Below are positions 11,714 to 21,897 of a stretch of 64,000 nt of DNA, piece by piece. The stretch is from Bhargavaea massiliensis (lineage in GTDB: Bacteria > Bacillota > Bacilli > Bacillales_A > Planococcaceae), in contig NZ_JAHBCJ010000008.1 of assembly GCF_018390575.1 (NCBI RefSeq), positions 1-64,000 of the forward strand. The letters run 5' to 3'. The notes beneath the pieces are model-generated. The model made no database searches. It had not been told where the DNA came from and saw only the letters and a program-made list of their open reading frames with translations. How positions within the stretch are numbered: the first letter of the stretch is position 1; every line of letters begins with the position of its first letter. Position numbers and translations under genes: made by a program.

Positions 11714-12694
11714 TCAGACGGCCGCCCCGTCCGGGCTGTCCAGGTAGCTGCAGATCAGCTTTGCGACCTTGCCCGCATCGTGCCGGACATGCCCTGCGAC
11801 GATGGTCGCAATATCTGCCAGAATGACATGAGCCGCCAGTTCTTCAAGACGTTCCACATCACCCGGGACCGGAACGGACTGGTTCTGGCGGTATTCTTCC
11901 GCCACGGCATCCAGGCCGGTGCCGTCGTTGACGACGACGCCGTCAAGGAACCTGCCGCCCAGATGGTCGTACATTACACGGACATGGTCCGATGCGCTGA
12001 ACGACGACGTCTCACCCGGCTGCGTCATGATGTTGCATATGTAGAGCCTGCGCGCATTGGACCTGAGTACGGCATCCCCGATGCCGGGTACGAGCAGGTT
12101 CGGCAAAATGCTGGTATACAGGCTGCCGGGCCCAACAACAATCATGTCGGCCTTGCGGATTGCGCGGACCGCATCTTCCAGCGGCTCGACCTCGTCCGGA
12201 AGCAGGAACACCCGCCGGATCCGGTGTCCGTAGACCGGAATTTTCGATTCGCCGTTGATGATCGAGCCGTCTTCCAGCTCCGCTCCGAGGGTGATGATCT
12301 GATTCGCGGCAGGAAGCACACGGCCTTTGATGTTGAGGATCCTGCTCATTTCAGCCACCGCGTTCGAAAAATCACCGGTGATGTTCGTCATTGCAGCGAG
12401 CATCAGGTTTCCGAGCGAGTGGCCGCCGAGACCCTCGGAAGAAGAAAAGCGGTACTGGAACATTTCCAGTACGAGCGGCTCCACATCGGAAAGCGCCGCG
12501 ATGACGTTCCTCACGTCACCCGGCGGCGGAATCATGTAATCTTTGCGGATTTTCCCCGAGCTGCCCCCGTCATCCGCGACGGTCACAATGGCAGTCAGGT
12601 CGACATCATACTGTTTCAGGCCGCGCAGGATCGTGGACAGGCCGGTCCCCCCGCCAATCGCCACAATGCGCTTTTTCCCCTTTTTTCCGGGCAT
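11714..12694 (-). CDS. yvcK: YvcK/GlmR gluconeogenesis-factor family protein
   Basis: 326-aa member of the CofD-like/YvcK family. The GGGTGLST nucleotide-binding loop is at 14-21, followed by [10 protein letters not shown]. These proteins bind UDP-GlcNAc and, in Bacillus, adjust carbon flow into cell-wall precursors during growth on gluconeogenic carbon. The gap to the upstream rapZ is 4 bp and to whiA about 34 bp, consistent with one operon. Confidence 0.95.
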   Translation of the reverse strand: MPGKKGKKRIVAIGGGTGLSTILRGLKQYDVDLTAIVTVADDGGSSGKIRKDYMIPPPGDVRNVIAALSDVEPLVLEMFQYRFSSSEGLGGHSLGNLMLAAMTNITGDFSNAVAEMSRILNIKGRVLPAANQIITLGAELEDGSIINGESKIPVYGHRIRRVFLLPDEVEPLEDAVRAIRKADMIVVGPGSLYTSILPNLLVPGIGDAVLRSNARRLYICNIMTQPGETSSFSASDHVRVMYDHLGGRFLDGVVVNDGTGLDAVAEEYRQNQSVPVPGDVERLEELAAHVILADIATIVAGHVRHDAGKVAKLICSYLDSPDGAAV

Positions 12695-12698
12695 GGGA

Positions 12699-13592
12699 TC
12701 AGCCCTTTCTGTGTTTGATATCCCGATGGGTCACTGACGTTTTGTACTCGCCGCTCAGCTTCTCCGCGAAATACTCAGCTAGAGAGACGGAGCGGTGCTG
12801 GCCGCCCGTGCAGCCAAAAGCAATAACAAGCTGTGCCTTGCCTTCTTCCTTGTATCTCGGGATGAGGAAGCGGAAGAGATCTTCCAGCCTCGTGATCAGT
12901 TCTTTTGTGTCGTTCTGCTTCATGACGTAATCATAGACTTCGGACTGTAGGCCGGTCAGAGGCTTCAACTCCTCGATATAATACGGATTTGGCAAAAACC
13001 TCACGTCAAGCGCAATATCCGCATCAATCGGGATGCCGTGCTTATAACCGAACGACATGACATTGACCGTGAACGCGCCTTTTTCCGTACCCGAAAAGCT
13101 TTCTACAATCTTTTCCCTGAGTTCGCGGGGGCGCAGATAGGAAGTGTTGAACATGTAGCGCGCCCTGCCCTTGAGTTCGGATAGCATCTCCCGCTCTTTG
13201 CGGATGCCGTCGCTGACCAGCCCGCCGTGTGACAGCGGGTGCTTGCGGCGGGTTTCCTTGTATCGCTTGACGAGCGTGCTGTCGTCGGCGTCGAGGAACA
13301 GCACCTGAAGGTCGAATCCATCCGCCGCTTCGATCTGGTCAAGCGTTCCGATCAGCGAATCAAAGTATTCCCTGCCCCGCATGTCCATGACGGCAGCCAC
13401 CCGCTTCTGATTCCGGTCCGAATCAGCGAGCAGCTTCAGGAACGTCAAAAGCAGCTCGGGCGGAAGATTATCGATGCAGTAGTAGCCGAGGTCCTCGAAA
13501 CTCTGCATGGCGACCGTTTTGCCGGCTCCCGACATCCCGGTGATGACGACCAGTTCCATGTTGCCGCTGTTTTCTTTCGTCTGCTTTGTCAT
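12699..13592 (-). CDS. rapZ: RNase adapter RapZ / nucleotide-binding protein YvcJ
   Basis: 297 aa. It has the P-loop GMSGAGKT (19-26) and a C-terminal sugar-binding domain with GCTGGQHRSV. In B. subtilis the homologue YvcJ hydrolyses GTP and influences competence. In E. coli RapZ controls glmS sRNAs. The start overlaps the stop of the nudix gene by 4 bp (ATGA). AAAGGA lies 7 nt before the ATG. Confidence 0.95.
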   Translation of the reverse strand: MTKQTKENSGNMELVVITGMSGAGKTVAMQSFEDLGYYCIDNLPPELLLTFLKLLADSDRNQKRVAAVMDMRGREYFDSLIGTLDQIEAADGFDLQVLFLDADDSTLVKRYKETRRKHPLSHGGLVSDGIRKEREMLSELKGRARYMFNTSYLRPRELREKIVESFSGTEKGAFTVNVMSFGYKHGIPIDADIALDVRFLPNPYYIEELKPLTGLQSEVYDYVMKQNDTKELITRLEDLFRFLIPRYKEEGKAQLVIAFGCTGGQHRSVSLAEYFAEKLSGEYKTSVTHRDIKHRKG

Positions 13593-14071
13593 GGTCCCAT
13601 CCTTTCTGCCGACTGCTGGAGGTCCGCCCCAAGCAGCCTGAATTCTTCCGTATAGGTGAACGTGCCGTACTGGGTGCCCGGGCTTCCGGCTGCGAACTTC
13701 AAGTTCATCCGGTCTCCTTCAGCCATCGGCAAAGTATCCAGTTCGCCGACCTCATGCCATTCAAGTTTGCCCTCACGATTTTCCTCAAACGGCACCCCTT
13801 TGAGGCTGCGTGCCGTGAATGTATAAAGCATCCATTCATCGAGCGTCCGGGAGTTTTCTTCATCCCGGATCACCATCGTATAGACCCCTTTCAGGTGCGG
13901 TTCGACCGGTGTCGCACCGGTCTCTTCCGTAAACTCCCGGAAAGCGGCCGAATAAACGGACTCTCCCGCTTCCATTTTTCCGCCCGGCGCGACATACCAG
14001 CCGCGGCGGGGCTTCTTCAACAACAGGACTTTTCCGTCCTGTACAACCAACAGATTGGCGATCCGCTGCAT
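13589..14071 (-). CDS. NUDIX hydrolase (8-oxo-dGTP diphosphatase-like, YvcI family)
   Basis: 160 aa with a complete Nudix box GX5EX7REUXEEXGU spanning about 31-53 (GGKMEAGE..REFTEETGA). It is the first gene of the cluster with rapZ, yvcK, whiA and crh, matching yvcI in B. subtilis. The substrate is not predictable from sequence; MutT-like cleaning of oxidised nucleotides is often assigned. Confidence 0.92.
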   Translation of the reverse strand: MQRIANLLVVQDGKVLLLKKPRRGWYVAPGGKMEAGESVYSAAFREFTEETGATPVEPHLKGVYTMVIRDEENSRTLDEWMLYTFTARSLKGVPFEENREGKLEWHEVGELDTLPMAEGDRMNLKFAAGSPGTQYGTFTYTEEFRLLGADLQQSAERMGP

Positions 14072-14107
14072 CGGTCTCCCACCTTCCCGGAAAACATTCT
14101 ACCCTTT

Positions 14108-14137
14108 ATTATACTATGCATCCGAAGGGGGATACAA
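14108..14137 (-). promoter_or_regulatory. Promoter of the nudix-rapZ-yvcK-whiA-crh cluster
   Basis: On the minus strand, TTGTAT (14132-14137), an 18-bp spacer and a perfect TATAAT (14108-14113) lie about 36 bp upstream of the nudix start and just downstream of the trxB terminator. Confidence 0.7.
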
Positions 14138-14142
14138 AAGGA

Positions 14143-14181
14143 ATGAAAAAAAGGACGGCAGCCGGGAGTGCCGGTGCCGTC
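14143..14181 (-). terminator. Terminator of trxB
   Basis: Stem GACGGCACCGGC / GCCGGCTGCCGTC (slightly imperfect) at 14154-14181, followed on the minus strand by CTTTTTTTT. It lies about 100 bp after the trxB stop. The intervening 14182-14280 shows nothing else recognisable. Confidence 0.85.
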
Positions 14182-14280
14182 AAAAAGGTGTTGCTATCAT
14201 AAAGGGGGGTCAATTTACACTTATAACTATACACACTATTTATTGCAACGCTGTTACAGCGCGGTTAAGAACGTGTTAAA

Positions 14281-15258
<978 letters not shown>

Positions 15259-15270
15259 CTATCTGCCCCC

Positions 15271-15299
15271 ATGCTATTCCATTTGCAGACAGGGCTCAA
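15271..15299 (-). promoter_or_regulatory. Candidate trxB promoter
   Basis: TTGAGC (15294-15299), a 17-bp spacer and TAGCAT (15271-15276) on the minus strand, about 40 bp before the trxB start. Both hexamers deviate from consensus. Confidence 0.4.
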
Positions 15300-15308
15300 C
15301 ATTTTTGC

Positions 15309-16826
15309 TTAGCTGCGCGGGAACGGCAGGAAGCGGAACAGTTCGTTGACATACTTCGTGAGTGTCTTCACCGAAATGCCGTAAGCTTCCGCAATTTCTT
15401 TTTTCGTCGTGCCCGCATGCCGGGAAGAACGGTACATGTACTCCGCCGACGCTGCAATGGCACGCGGATTTCGGAAGGCATAGCTTTCTTCAATGGCGCG
15501 GCTGCACATGAGGAACCACATCTCGAGAATCGGCATTTCCTCTTCGACAAGAGGTTCATAGCGGCTGTATAGCATATCAGTCGCTTCGAACACACGATTA
15601 TAAAGGAGTTCCCCGCGGTCCCTGCCCGGGAGCCGGTGGCCGAGACCATGCGCGAGGAACAGCTTTTCGGTAGTCGACATGTTCTCGACATCCGGCCATT
15701 CGGGATGGGTCAGGATGTCTTCGCGGCGCATCGATTTGCCGGTCAGGAAAAGGCCGAGAAGCCGCAGTCCCTCTTCCCCGCTGTTCAGCTTGCCGATGAT
15801 GAACTTCGGATCGTTTTCGGGCGTATCGGGAATCCGGGCACGCAGCCAAGGTTCCTTGCCTACCTTGGACGGATCCATCGAGACGAGCACCGCCCACGCA
15901 TCTTGGGCAACCTTATCTTCTCCAATCATCGCCGCAGCATGCGCCAGCCAAAAGTAAAAGCCCGGATCGCCTTCGAAGCCGATCCGCTGAAGTCCGCGCA
16001 GCCAACCGTACGCCTCCTGATGGCGGCCGACCAATGCGAGCGTCGCCCCAAGCTTGTAGCGGTGGTCGACGAGCATCGGGTGAATCTTCAGCAAGATGGA
16101 TACCGTCCTGTTGAGCGCTTCCGCATCCTGCTTGTAAAAGTGGAACACTGCAAAATTGCAAAGGGCGTGAAGATTTCCGTTGTCTCCCCGGAGCACCTGA
16201 TTCAGGAGCGCCTCGGCCTGCTCGGTCTCACCGATATAGAAATAGGCAAGCGCCAGGTTATTGTAGGCTGCCCAGAAATCGGGGTGTTCCTCGATCGCCG
16301 ACTCAAGCAGGCTGACGGCTTCACGGAATTCACCGGATTCCATCAGGCGGCGCCCGCGATCGAGAATGTAGTCAAGACGCCCGTCTCCCTCGGCGTCATC
16401 CGGCAGTCCGTACAGCTCATGCTCCGAGAATTCGATAATGTCCATCGCCTCGTCTCGATACAGCCCTTCCGGCGCGAGTTTGAGGTAACGCTGCGCATAT
16501 CGGATCGCATCCCGGAGATAGCCGAGATTCGCATGCACTTCGGATAGGTAGAACAGGGTGTCCGGATCTTCCGCGCCCGAATCATGGGCGGTCATCAGGA
16601 GGTCGCGGGCATGCTCAAAACGGCCCATGTCAATTTCCAGAATGGCGTACTGCAGGAGGATGTCAGCATCCTCCGGGCTTAGGTCCGCCGCCCTGCTGAG
16701 AAACTTGTGGGCCTTCTCCACCTCGTCGCGCTTCAGCGCACCGAGTGCTTTTTTATAGTAAAATTCACCATTCGGAATGAAATTGATGACTTTCTTATGA
16801 TTTCCCTGTTGAGAGTGATTGTTCAA
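15309..16826 (-). CDS. Tetratricopeptide-repeat protein with C-terminal helix-turn-helix (YvcD-like)
   Basis: 505 aa from a TTG start at 16824-16826, chosen because GGAGG lies 8 nt upstream. Longer in-frame starts lack a ribosome site. TPR units run through roughly residues 20-260 (for example YYKKALGALKRDEVEKAHKF, key residues A..L..DEVEKA). The last about 40 residues (TTKKEIAEAYGISVKTLTKYV) form a helix-turn-helix. Position upstream of trxB matches yvcD of B. subtilis. The HTH suggests DNA binding or transcription control, but no role is known to me. Confidence 0.85.
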   Translation of the reverse strand: MNNHSQQGNHKKVINFIPNGEFYYKKALGALKRDEVEKAHKFLSRAADLSPEDADILLQYAILEIDMGRFEHARDLLMTAHDSGAEDPDTLFYLSEVHANLGYLRDAIRYAQRYLKLAPEGLYRDEAMDIIEFSEHELYGLPDDAEGDGRLDYILDRGRRLMESGEFREAVSLLESAIEEHPDFWAAYNNLALAYFYIGETEQAEALLNQVLRGDNGNLHALCNFAVFHFYKQDAEALNRTVSILLKIHPMLVDHRYKLGATLALVGRHQEAYGWLRGLQRIGFEGDPGFYFWLAHAAAMIGEDKVAQDAWAVLVSMDPSKVGKEPWLRARIPDTPENDPKFIIGKLNSGEEGLRLLGLFLTGKSMRREDILTHPEWPDVENMSTTEKLFLAHGLGHRLPGRDRGELLYNRVFEATDMLYSRYEPLVEEEMPILEMWFLMCSRAIEESYAFRNPRAIAASAEYMYRSSRHAGTTKKEIAEAYGISVKTLTKYVNELFRFLPFPRS

Positions 16827-16898
16827 TAAAGATTCCTCCGGATTATGGAAGCGGCAAAGCCGCGTAATGGTCAGAATGGTCAATGGTTTCAGCTTCCC

Positions 16899-16907
16899 AT
16901 TATATCA
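16899..16907 (-). promoter_or_regulatory. Extended -10 promoter of the TPR-HTH gene
   Basis: TGATATAAT on the minus strand gives a perfect -10 (16899-16904) with an extended TGN. No convincing -35 is seen. Confidence 0.5.
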
Positions 16908-17002
16908 CAGACATGTGAGCCGGTCGCCGGTAATGGATGGATGCGATGCTGAAGGGGGCCGTTCCGGAGGCGGTGTGGGACGGGTTGAGACGTTGACATA
17001 CT

Positions 17003-17032
17003 GAACCCCCCGTCATTTCTGACGGGGGGTTC
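17003..17032. terminator. Strong hairpin at the end of yvoF
   Basis: GAACCCCCCGTCA / TGACGGGGGGTTC, a 13-bp perfect stem with a 4-nt loop. The 5' arm on the minus strand encodes the last codons and stop of yvoF. No clear T-tract follows on either strand, so it may act as a processing or stabilising hairpin as well as a terminator. The rest of 16830-17002 holds only the TPR-gene promoter. Confidence 0.7.
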
Positions 17033-17540
17033 TCTTCCGTGCCTTCAGTTCTTCCGCGGTGTAGATGATGCGTACCGGGTTTCCCCCGGCGAGGCTGCCG
17101 GGCGGAATGTCGCGGTTGACGAGTGAGGCCGCTGAGACGGTGGCGCCGTCCCCAATCTCCACGCCCGGCAGGATCGTCGTATTGGCTCCGATCATCACAT
17201 TGTCGCCGATGACAACATCGCCGAGCCGGTATTCGTCGGTCAGGTATTCGTGCGCGAGAATCGTCGTGTTAAACCCGATGATCGAATTACGGCCGATGCG
17301 GATGCGCTCCGGAAACATCGTGTCCGGGACGACCATCAGGGCGAGCGCCGACTTTTCCCCGATGTTCATGCCGAGAAACGTTTGGTAAAGCCAACGCTTC
17401 ACGGACAGGAACGGGGTATACCGCCCAATCTGGATGACGATGAAATTCTTGGCAACCTTGAAGAATGAGACCGTCCGGTACATGTGCCAGAGCGGATTCG
17501 TCCCTTTGACCGGCGCAGGATGGCGGTCGGTCCGCCTCAT
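17013..17540 (-). CDS. yvoF: Hexapeptide-repeat acyltransferase (YvoF-like)
   Basis: 175 aa. The second half (about residues 75-155) shows left-handed beta-helix hexads (IRIGRNSIIG, VVIGDNVMIGANTTI, PGVEIGDGATVSA), typical of acetyltransferases of the maltose/galactoside type. It is the last gene of hprK-lgt-yvoD-ppaX-yvoF and overlaps ppaX by 4 bp. The substrate is unknown. The gene ends within a 13-bp hairpin. Confidence 0.88.
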   Translation of the reverse strand: MRRTDRHPAPVKGTNPLWHMYRTVSFFKVAKNFIVIQIGRYTPFLSVKRWLYQTFLGMNIGEKSALALMVVPDTMFPERIRIGRNSIIGFNTTILAHEYLTDEYRLGDVVIGDNVMIGANTTILPGVEIGDGATVSAASLVNRDIPPGSLAGGNPVRIIYTAEELKARKRTPRQK

Positions 17541-18196
17541 TCCGCCCGGACCTTCCCATCCGCAATCTCCAGCAGATCCTCGATTGCATCCAGCATATAG
17601 TCCGGCTTGAGGGATTCCATGAACTCCCTTCCCTTCGCGCTCCAGGCAACGCCTGCCGTAAGTGTGCCGGCATTGCGGCCGCCTTCGATGTCATGAGAGT
17701 TATCGCCAACCATCAGTGTTGTCGCCGGGTCGGCGCCAAGCGCGTCCATCGCTTTCTGAAGCGGTTCCGGATGGGGTTTCGCGTGAGTGACGTCGTCCAA
17801 TCCGATCACAACGTCGAAGATACCGTCCGCATCCATGAGGCCGAGGCCCCTGTGAATGGTTTTGTTCCTCTTGGTGGAGACGATTGCCATCTTGAGGCCG
17901 CGCTCCTTCAGCTTCTTGAGGACGTCAGACACGCCCGGGAACTCCGTCGTCAGTCTGTCATGGTTTTCCAGGTTCCAGTTCACGTACTCTTCCATCATCT
18001 GCTCGACATTCTCAGGCGCAAGCGCCTCGAACGTCTCACGCAGCGGAGGCCCCATGAACGGTAGGCAGTCCTCGCGTGAATAGCGGCCCGGGAAATGCTT
18101 GCCGAGCACCGCCATGAAGGTTTCGATAATCAGATCGTTCGTATCAAACAGAGTCCCATCAAAGTCAAACAGGATGGTTTCGATTTTATTGGCCAT
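17537..18196 (-). CDS. ppaX: Pyrophosphatase PpaX
   Basis: 219-aa HAD hydrolase with nucleophile Asp11 and Asp13 (LFDFDGTLFDTN) and a VGDNSHDIEGG motif near residue 160. In Bacillus PpaX hydrolyses the pyrophosphate that HprK releases when it dephosphorylates HPr-Ser-P, which explains its place in the hprK operon. The start ATG at 18194-18196 lies inside the 3' end of yvoD (11-bp overlap). Confidence 0.93.
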   Translation of the reverse strand: MANKIETILFDFDGTLFDTNDLIIETFMAVLGKHFPGRYSREDCLPFMGPPLRETFEALAPENVEQMMEEYVNWNLENHDRLTTEFPGVSDVLKKLKERGLKMAIVSTKRNKTIHRGLGLMDADGIFDVVIGLDDVTHAKPHPEPLQKAMDALGADPATTLMVGDNSHDIEGGRNAGTLTAGVAWSAKGREFMESLKPDYMLDAIEDLLEIADGKVRAE

Positions 18197-19133
18197 GCGG
18201 CAGCACGACTCCCTTCCCTTTGGATAGTTCTGCCCGCTTCCATGCCCAAGCAACCGCCATCGTCAGCGCAAACGCGGTCACCACACGGATCAGCAGGAGC
18301 GGCCAGACCGGAATACCGAGCGGAACGAAGATCAGTGTGTCTTCGATGACCGCGTGGCAGCTGACGAGGAAGATAAGGACGAGTGTCGCGTCCTTTTTGC
18401 TGACGCCGTCCTCTTCCACAGCCTGGATCATGACGCCCGCTCCCATTGCCAGTCCCGCGACAAGTCCGGTGGCCAGTGTCATGCCGGCGTTTGGCTGGAC
18501 GCCGATCAGCTTCGTAAGCGGTCCGAGCTTGGCGGAGAGCCTCTGCATCCAGCCTCCGTCTTTCAGGAACTGGATGGCGACCATGAGCGGAATCACAATC
18601 ACCGCAAGCTGCAGGACTCCGAATCCTGCTTTTTCAAATCCGAGCAGGGCAATGGCTCCCCAGGTTTCAGGTGCCGCTTCCGGTGCCGGCGCCATCCCGT
18701 ACTGCGCAATTTCAGATCCGCCCTTCCAGAACAGGTTGATCAGAATGGCGGAAACCGATGCAAGTCCGAGGCGCACGACCAGGATGACCCAGAGCTTGAC
18801 CCCGACGCGCATCGCGACGCCCGATTCGATAAACAGGTTATGCGAGAACGACAGCATGACGGCCAGGATGAATACTTCCTTCACCGTCAGTTCCAGCGAC
18901 AGGATGCCGGCGATGCCGGCATACAGATTCAGTGCATTGCCGAGGACGAGCGGAATCGCCGCCTCCCCGCGAAGTCCGAACAGTCCCATGAGCGGTGCAA
19001 CAAGATCAATGATCCACGGCAGGACGGGCGTGTGCTGCAGGATGACGACCAGCAGTGTGATCGGGAAAATGATCTTACCGAGCGTCCACGTCGTATTCAG
19101 CCCTGCCTGGATTCCTATGCGTAGAGTAGACAT
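18186..19133 (-). CDS. yvoD: Nucleoside-recognition (Gate) domain membrane protein YvoD
   Basis: 315-aa integral membrane protein with about seven to eight hydrophobic helices and the Gate-domain layout seen in spore-maturation and nucleoside-transporter relatives. No function is established. Conserved position between lgt and ppaX supports identity as YvoD. Confidence 0.88.
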   Translation of the reverse strand: MSTLRIGIQAGLNTTWTLGKIIFPITLLVVILQHTPVLPWIIDLVAPLMGLFGLRGEAAIPLVLGNALNLYAGIAGILSLELTVKEVFILAVMLSFSHNLFIESGVAMRVGVKLWVILVVRLGLASVSAILINLFWKGGSEIAQYGMAPAPEAAPETWGAIALLGFEKAGFGVLQLAVIVIPLMVAIQFLKDGGWMQRLSAKLGPLTKLIGVQPNAGMTLATGLVAGLAMGAGVMIQAVEEDGVSKKDATLVLIFLVSCHAVIEDTLIFVPLGIPVWPLLLIRVVTAFALTMAVAWAWKRAELSKGKGVVLPHGQ

Positions 19134-19192
19134 GTTTCAGTTCGACATCCTTTTCCTATCGTTCCGGCCCACGAGCCGGGCCGTCTGCTGAA

Positions 19193-20002
19193 TTATTCTT
19201 TATAGCGAGTACGGATATTCAATGCGAACCGGCGGATCAGGTAAATCAGAATCGCGCCGAAGAAACCGAGCAACGAGACGATTTGCGCCGCCTTCAGGCC
19301 CGAAGCCATCAGGCTGTCCGTCCGCATCCCTTCGATGAAAAAGCGGCCAAATGAATACCAGGCGATGTAAAACAGGAAAATGACGCCGCGATACGGATTC
19401 ACCCGGCGGAGCACAAACAGGATCAGAAGAAGTCCGATCAAGTTCCAGACCGACTCATAAAGAAACGTCGGATGGTAGGTGACGCCGTCGATCGTCATCT
19501 GATTGACGATCCAATCCGGCAGAGCCGAATAGCCCCACCAGTCATCGGCGACCGGCCCGCCGTGCGCTTCCTGGTTCACGAAGTTGCCCCACCGGCCGAG
19601 AATCTGGCCGATGAGCAGGCCGGGCGCAGTGATGTCTGCGACTTTCCAGAACGACACGCCATGCTTCCTCGTATATATAACGGCCGTAATCACCGCCGCA
19701 ATCAGCGCGCCGTGGATGGCGAGCCCGCCTTCCCAAATCCTGAAGATTTTTCCGAGGTCGTTCCGGTAGTACTCCCACTGGAAGATGACATAGTAAAGTC
19801 GGGCACCAACGATGGAGATCGGCACCGCCCAGATCAGGAAGTCTGTCATGAAGTCGGGGTGGAGCCCCCGCTTCACCGCTTCCCGCTGAACGACGAGGAA
19901 CCCGAGCACGATTCCTGTCGCAATGAGGATGCCGTACCAGCGGACATCAATCGGTCCGAGAGAAAAGGCGATCGGATTGATCGCCGCAAGAGAAAACTGC
20001 AT
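19193..20002 (-). CDS. lgt: Prolipoprotein diacylglyceryl transferase
   Basis: 269-aa polytopic membrane enzyme that transfers diacylglycerol from phosphatidylglycerol to the lipobox cysteine of prelipoproteins. The Lgt signature GRWGNFVNQEAHGG is present near residue 135, along with HGALIAAV near 94. Seven membrane helices are visible. It lies between hprK and yvoD. Confidence 0.97.
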   Translation of the reverse strand: MQFSLAAINPIAFSLGPIDVRWYGILIATGIVLGFLVVQREAVKRGLHPDFMTDFLIWAVPISIVGARLYYVIFQWEYYRNDLGKIFRIWEGGLAIHGALIAAVITAVIYTRKHGVSFWKVADITAPGLLIGQILGRWGNFVNQEAHGGPVADDWWGYSALPDWIVNQMTIDGVTYHPTFLYESVWNLIGLLLILFVLRRVNPYRGVIFLFYIAWYSFGRFFIEGMRTDSLMASGLKAAQIVSLLGFFGAILIYLIRRFALNIRTRYKE

Positions 20003-20044
20003 ACACTGATCCCTTCTTCCGTGCGTGCCGGCAAAAATGCCGGC

Positions 20045-20980
20045 TTAGTAGGACGGGTCCTGTTCCCGTCCGATCATATCGTTCAGCCGGTCAGAAAATT
20101 GTTCTGCTGCGTTCATGCCCATTTGCTTCATGCGATGGTTCATCGCCGCCACTTCGACGATCGACGACATGTTCCGCCCCGGACGCACCGGCACGGTGAG
20201 CCGCGTCAGTTCGGTGTCGAGGATTTTCAGCTTCTCTTCCTCGAGGCCGAGCCGGTCGTAGGTGCGCTCAGGATCCCATGATTCCAGGTCGATGATGAGC
20301 GTGATCCGCTTAAAGTCACGGATGGCGCTTGCCCCGAACAGCATCTGTACATCAATGATCCCGAGCCCGCGGATTTCAAGCAGATGACGGAGCAGTTCAG
20401 GCGGATTGCCCACCAATGTGTCTTCAGCTACCTGGCGGATTTCCACCATGTCATCCGCGACAAGCCGGTGTCCGCGCTTGACGAGGTCGAGCGCCACTTC
20501 GCTTTTGCCGATGCCGCTCTTGCCCGTGATCAGGACGCCGAGCCCGTAGATGTCGAGAAGGACGCCGTGCACCGCTGTCATCGGAGCCAGGCGGTTTTCG
20601 AGAAAGTCGCTCAGTTTGTTCGACAGTTTGGTCGTCGTCATTGGCGAGGAGAGAAGCGGAACCTGCTCCTCTTCCGCTGCCGCCACCATCTCCGGCGGAA
20701 TCCGCATACTGTGGCAGATGACGATCATCGGCGTGTCCGGAGAGCAAAGCTTCCGGGCACGCTCCATTTTATCAAGACGGGGAAGCATCGAGAAAAAGGA
20801 TATCTCGCTTTTCCCAAGAAGCTGGATACGGTTCGCCGGATAATATTCGAAGAAACCGGCCACTTCAAGTCCGGGACGGGAAATATCGCTGCTGGCGATG
20901 TGCCGCCCGATTCCTTCCGCTCCCGCTGACAGTTCAAGTCCGAAACGTTCCATCACGTCTTTTACCGTCACGTGATCCAT
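20045..20980 (-). CDS. hprK: HPr kinase/phosphorylase
   Basis: 311 aa from the ATG at 20978-20980, 8 nt after AGGGGG. An ATG two codons earlier is too close to that site. The Walker A GKSGIGKS is at 153-160, the catalytic VHG His near 138, and the family signature around [16 protein letters not shown] lies near the C-terminus. It phosphorylates HPr and Crh on Ser46 in response to glycolytic intermediates and so drives CcpA-mediated repression. It is the first gene of its operon. Confidence 0.97.
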   Translation of the reverse strand: MDHVTVKDVMERFGLELSAGAEGIGRHIASSDISRPGLEVAGFFEYYPANRIQLLGKSEISFFSMLPRLDKMERARKLCSPDTPMIVICHSMRIPPEMVAAAEEEQVPLLSSPMTTTKLSNKLSDFLENRLAPMTAVHGVLLDIYGLGVLITGKSGIGKSEVALDLVKRGHRLVADDMVEIRQVAEDTLVGNPPELLRHLLEIRGLGIIDVQMLFGASAIRDFKRITLIIDLESWDPERTYDRLGLEEEKLKILDTELTRLTVPVRPGRNMSSIVEVAAMNHRMKQMGMNAAEQFSDRLNDMIGREQDPSY

Positions 20981-21129
20981 CGGCATTGCCCCCTTCACTG
21001 CCGAATGTCGGCCATGCCCTATATTCTAACAAAGATTCGGTCAATGAACATCGCTTTTATCCGGAATGCCTTTTGCAAGCGTATACATCCGCCGGAATGT
21101 ATCTATGTAACAGTCGGAGGTGGAGTGAA

Positions 21130-21687
21130 TTGAAGAAAATCATGTTGGATGCCGGCCATGGTCCGGCAACACCAGGCAAGAGGACGCCCGACGGAACGAT
21201 GCTGGAATTTGCGTTCAACGCTTCGGTTTCCGCTTATGCGGAAAAGCTTCTCCAAGCCGAAGGAATTGCGGTGATGACGGCACACGAACCGGGGCGCGAC
21301 GTTCCTCTTGCAGAACGCATTCGCAAGGCGAACAACTGGGGAGCCGATGCTTATGTCTCGATCCATGCCAACGCGTTCGGCTCCGGCTGGAATGCGGCGA
21401 ATGGTATCGAGTCCTATATTTATCCGCGTGCACAACGCCAGTCGGAACTGCTGGCGGGCCACATGCAGGCAGCACTCGTCTCCGCCACCGGCCGGAAAAA
21501 CCGTGGCGTGAAGCGCGCCGACTTCGCCGTTGTCCGTGACACCCGCATGCCCGCCGTCCTGCTTGAGTGCGGTTTCATGACCAACCGCCAGGAAGCCGGA
21601 CTCCTGAAACACGACCGGTACAGGAGACAATGCGCCAATGCCATCGCATTCGCCGTGGTGAACTGGTACTACGGGAAGGGACTATAA
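21130..21687 (+). CDS. N-acetylmuramoyl-L-alanine amidase (Amidase_3)
   Basis: 185 aa from a TTG start at 21130, placed by the GGAG/GGAGG just upstream. The frame is open further upstream, but that part lacks similarity. It is a single zinc-amidase domain: DAGHG (zinc His), the SIHANAF zinc His motif and the VLLECGFMTN motif with the catalytic Glu. It has no signal peptide and no wall-binding repeats, so it resembles phage-type or spore mother-cell amidases released by lysis rather than a secreted autolysin. It is divergent from hprK. Confidence 0.88.
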   Translation: MKKIMLDAGHGPATPGKRTPDGTMLEFAFNASVSAYAEKLLQAEGIAVMTAHEPGRDVPLAERIRKANNWGADAYVSIHANAFGSGWNAANGIESYIYPRAQRQSELLAGHMQAALVSATGRKNRGVKRADFAVVRDTRMPAVLLECGFMTNRQEAGLLKHDRYRRQCANAIAFAVVNWYYGKGL

Positions 21688-21715
21688 TCGGCAGGCTCGC
21701 GCCTGGTGTGGCAAT

Positions 21716-21840
21716 TCATCATGCGTGGAAGGCGATTCGACACTTTCGGAACGCCATTCATCATTCTCGCGGACCGATTCGTCATTCTCAGAGCGCCATT
21801 CATCACACTCGCGGACCGATTCGTCATTCTCGCGCAAAAG
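21716..21840. repeat. 21-bp tandem array, TCRTCATTCTC family (copy 1)
   Basis: Six units start at 21716, 21737, 21758, 21779, 21800 and 21821, exactly 21 bp apart. The core is TTCRTCATTCTCGCGG. Successive units alternate TCATCA and TCGNCA, giving a 42-bp higher-order repeat. It sits between the convergent 3' ends of the amidase gene and the DUF4097 gene. Short reading frames cross it on both strands, but nothing marks either as a gene. Confidence 0.88.
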
Positions 21841-21849
21841 GCCCCATAT

Positions 21850-21890
21850 GAAAAAAAGGACGGAAGGCCACGAGGCCTTCCGTCCTTTAA
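21850..21890. terminator. Bidirectional terminator between amidase and DUF4097 genes
   Basis: Stem AAAGGACGGAAGGCC / GGCCTTCCGTCCTTT with loop ACGA at 21857-21888, A-rich on one side and T-rich on the other. Confidence 0.9.
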
Positions 21891-21897
21891 ACATGCT

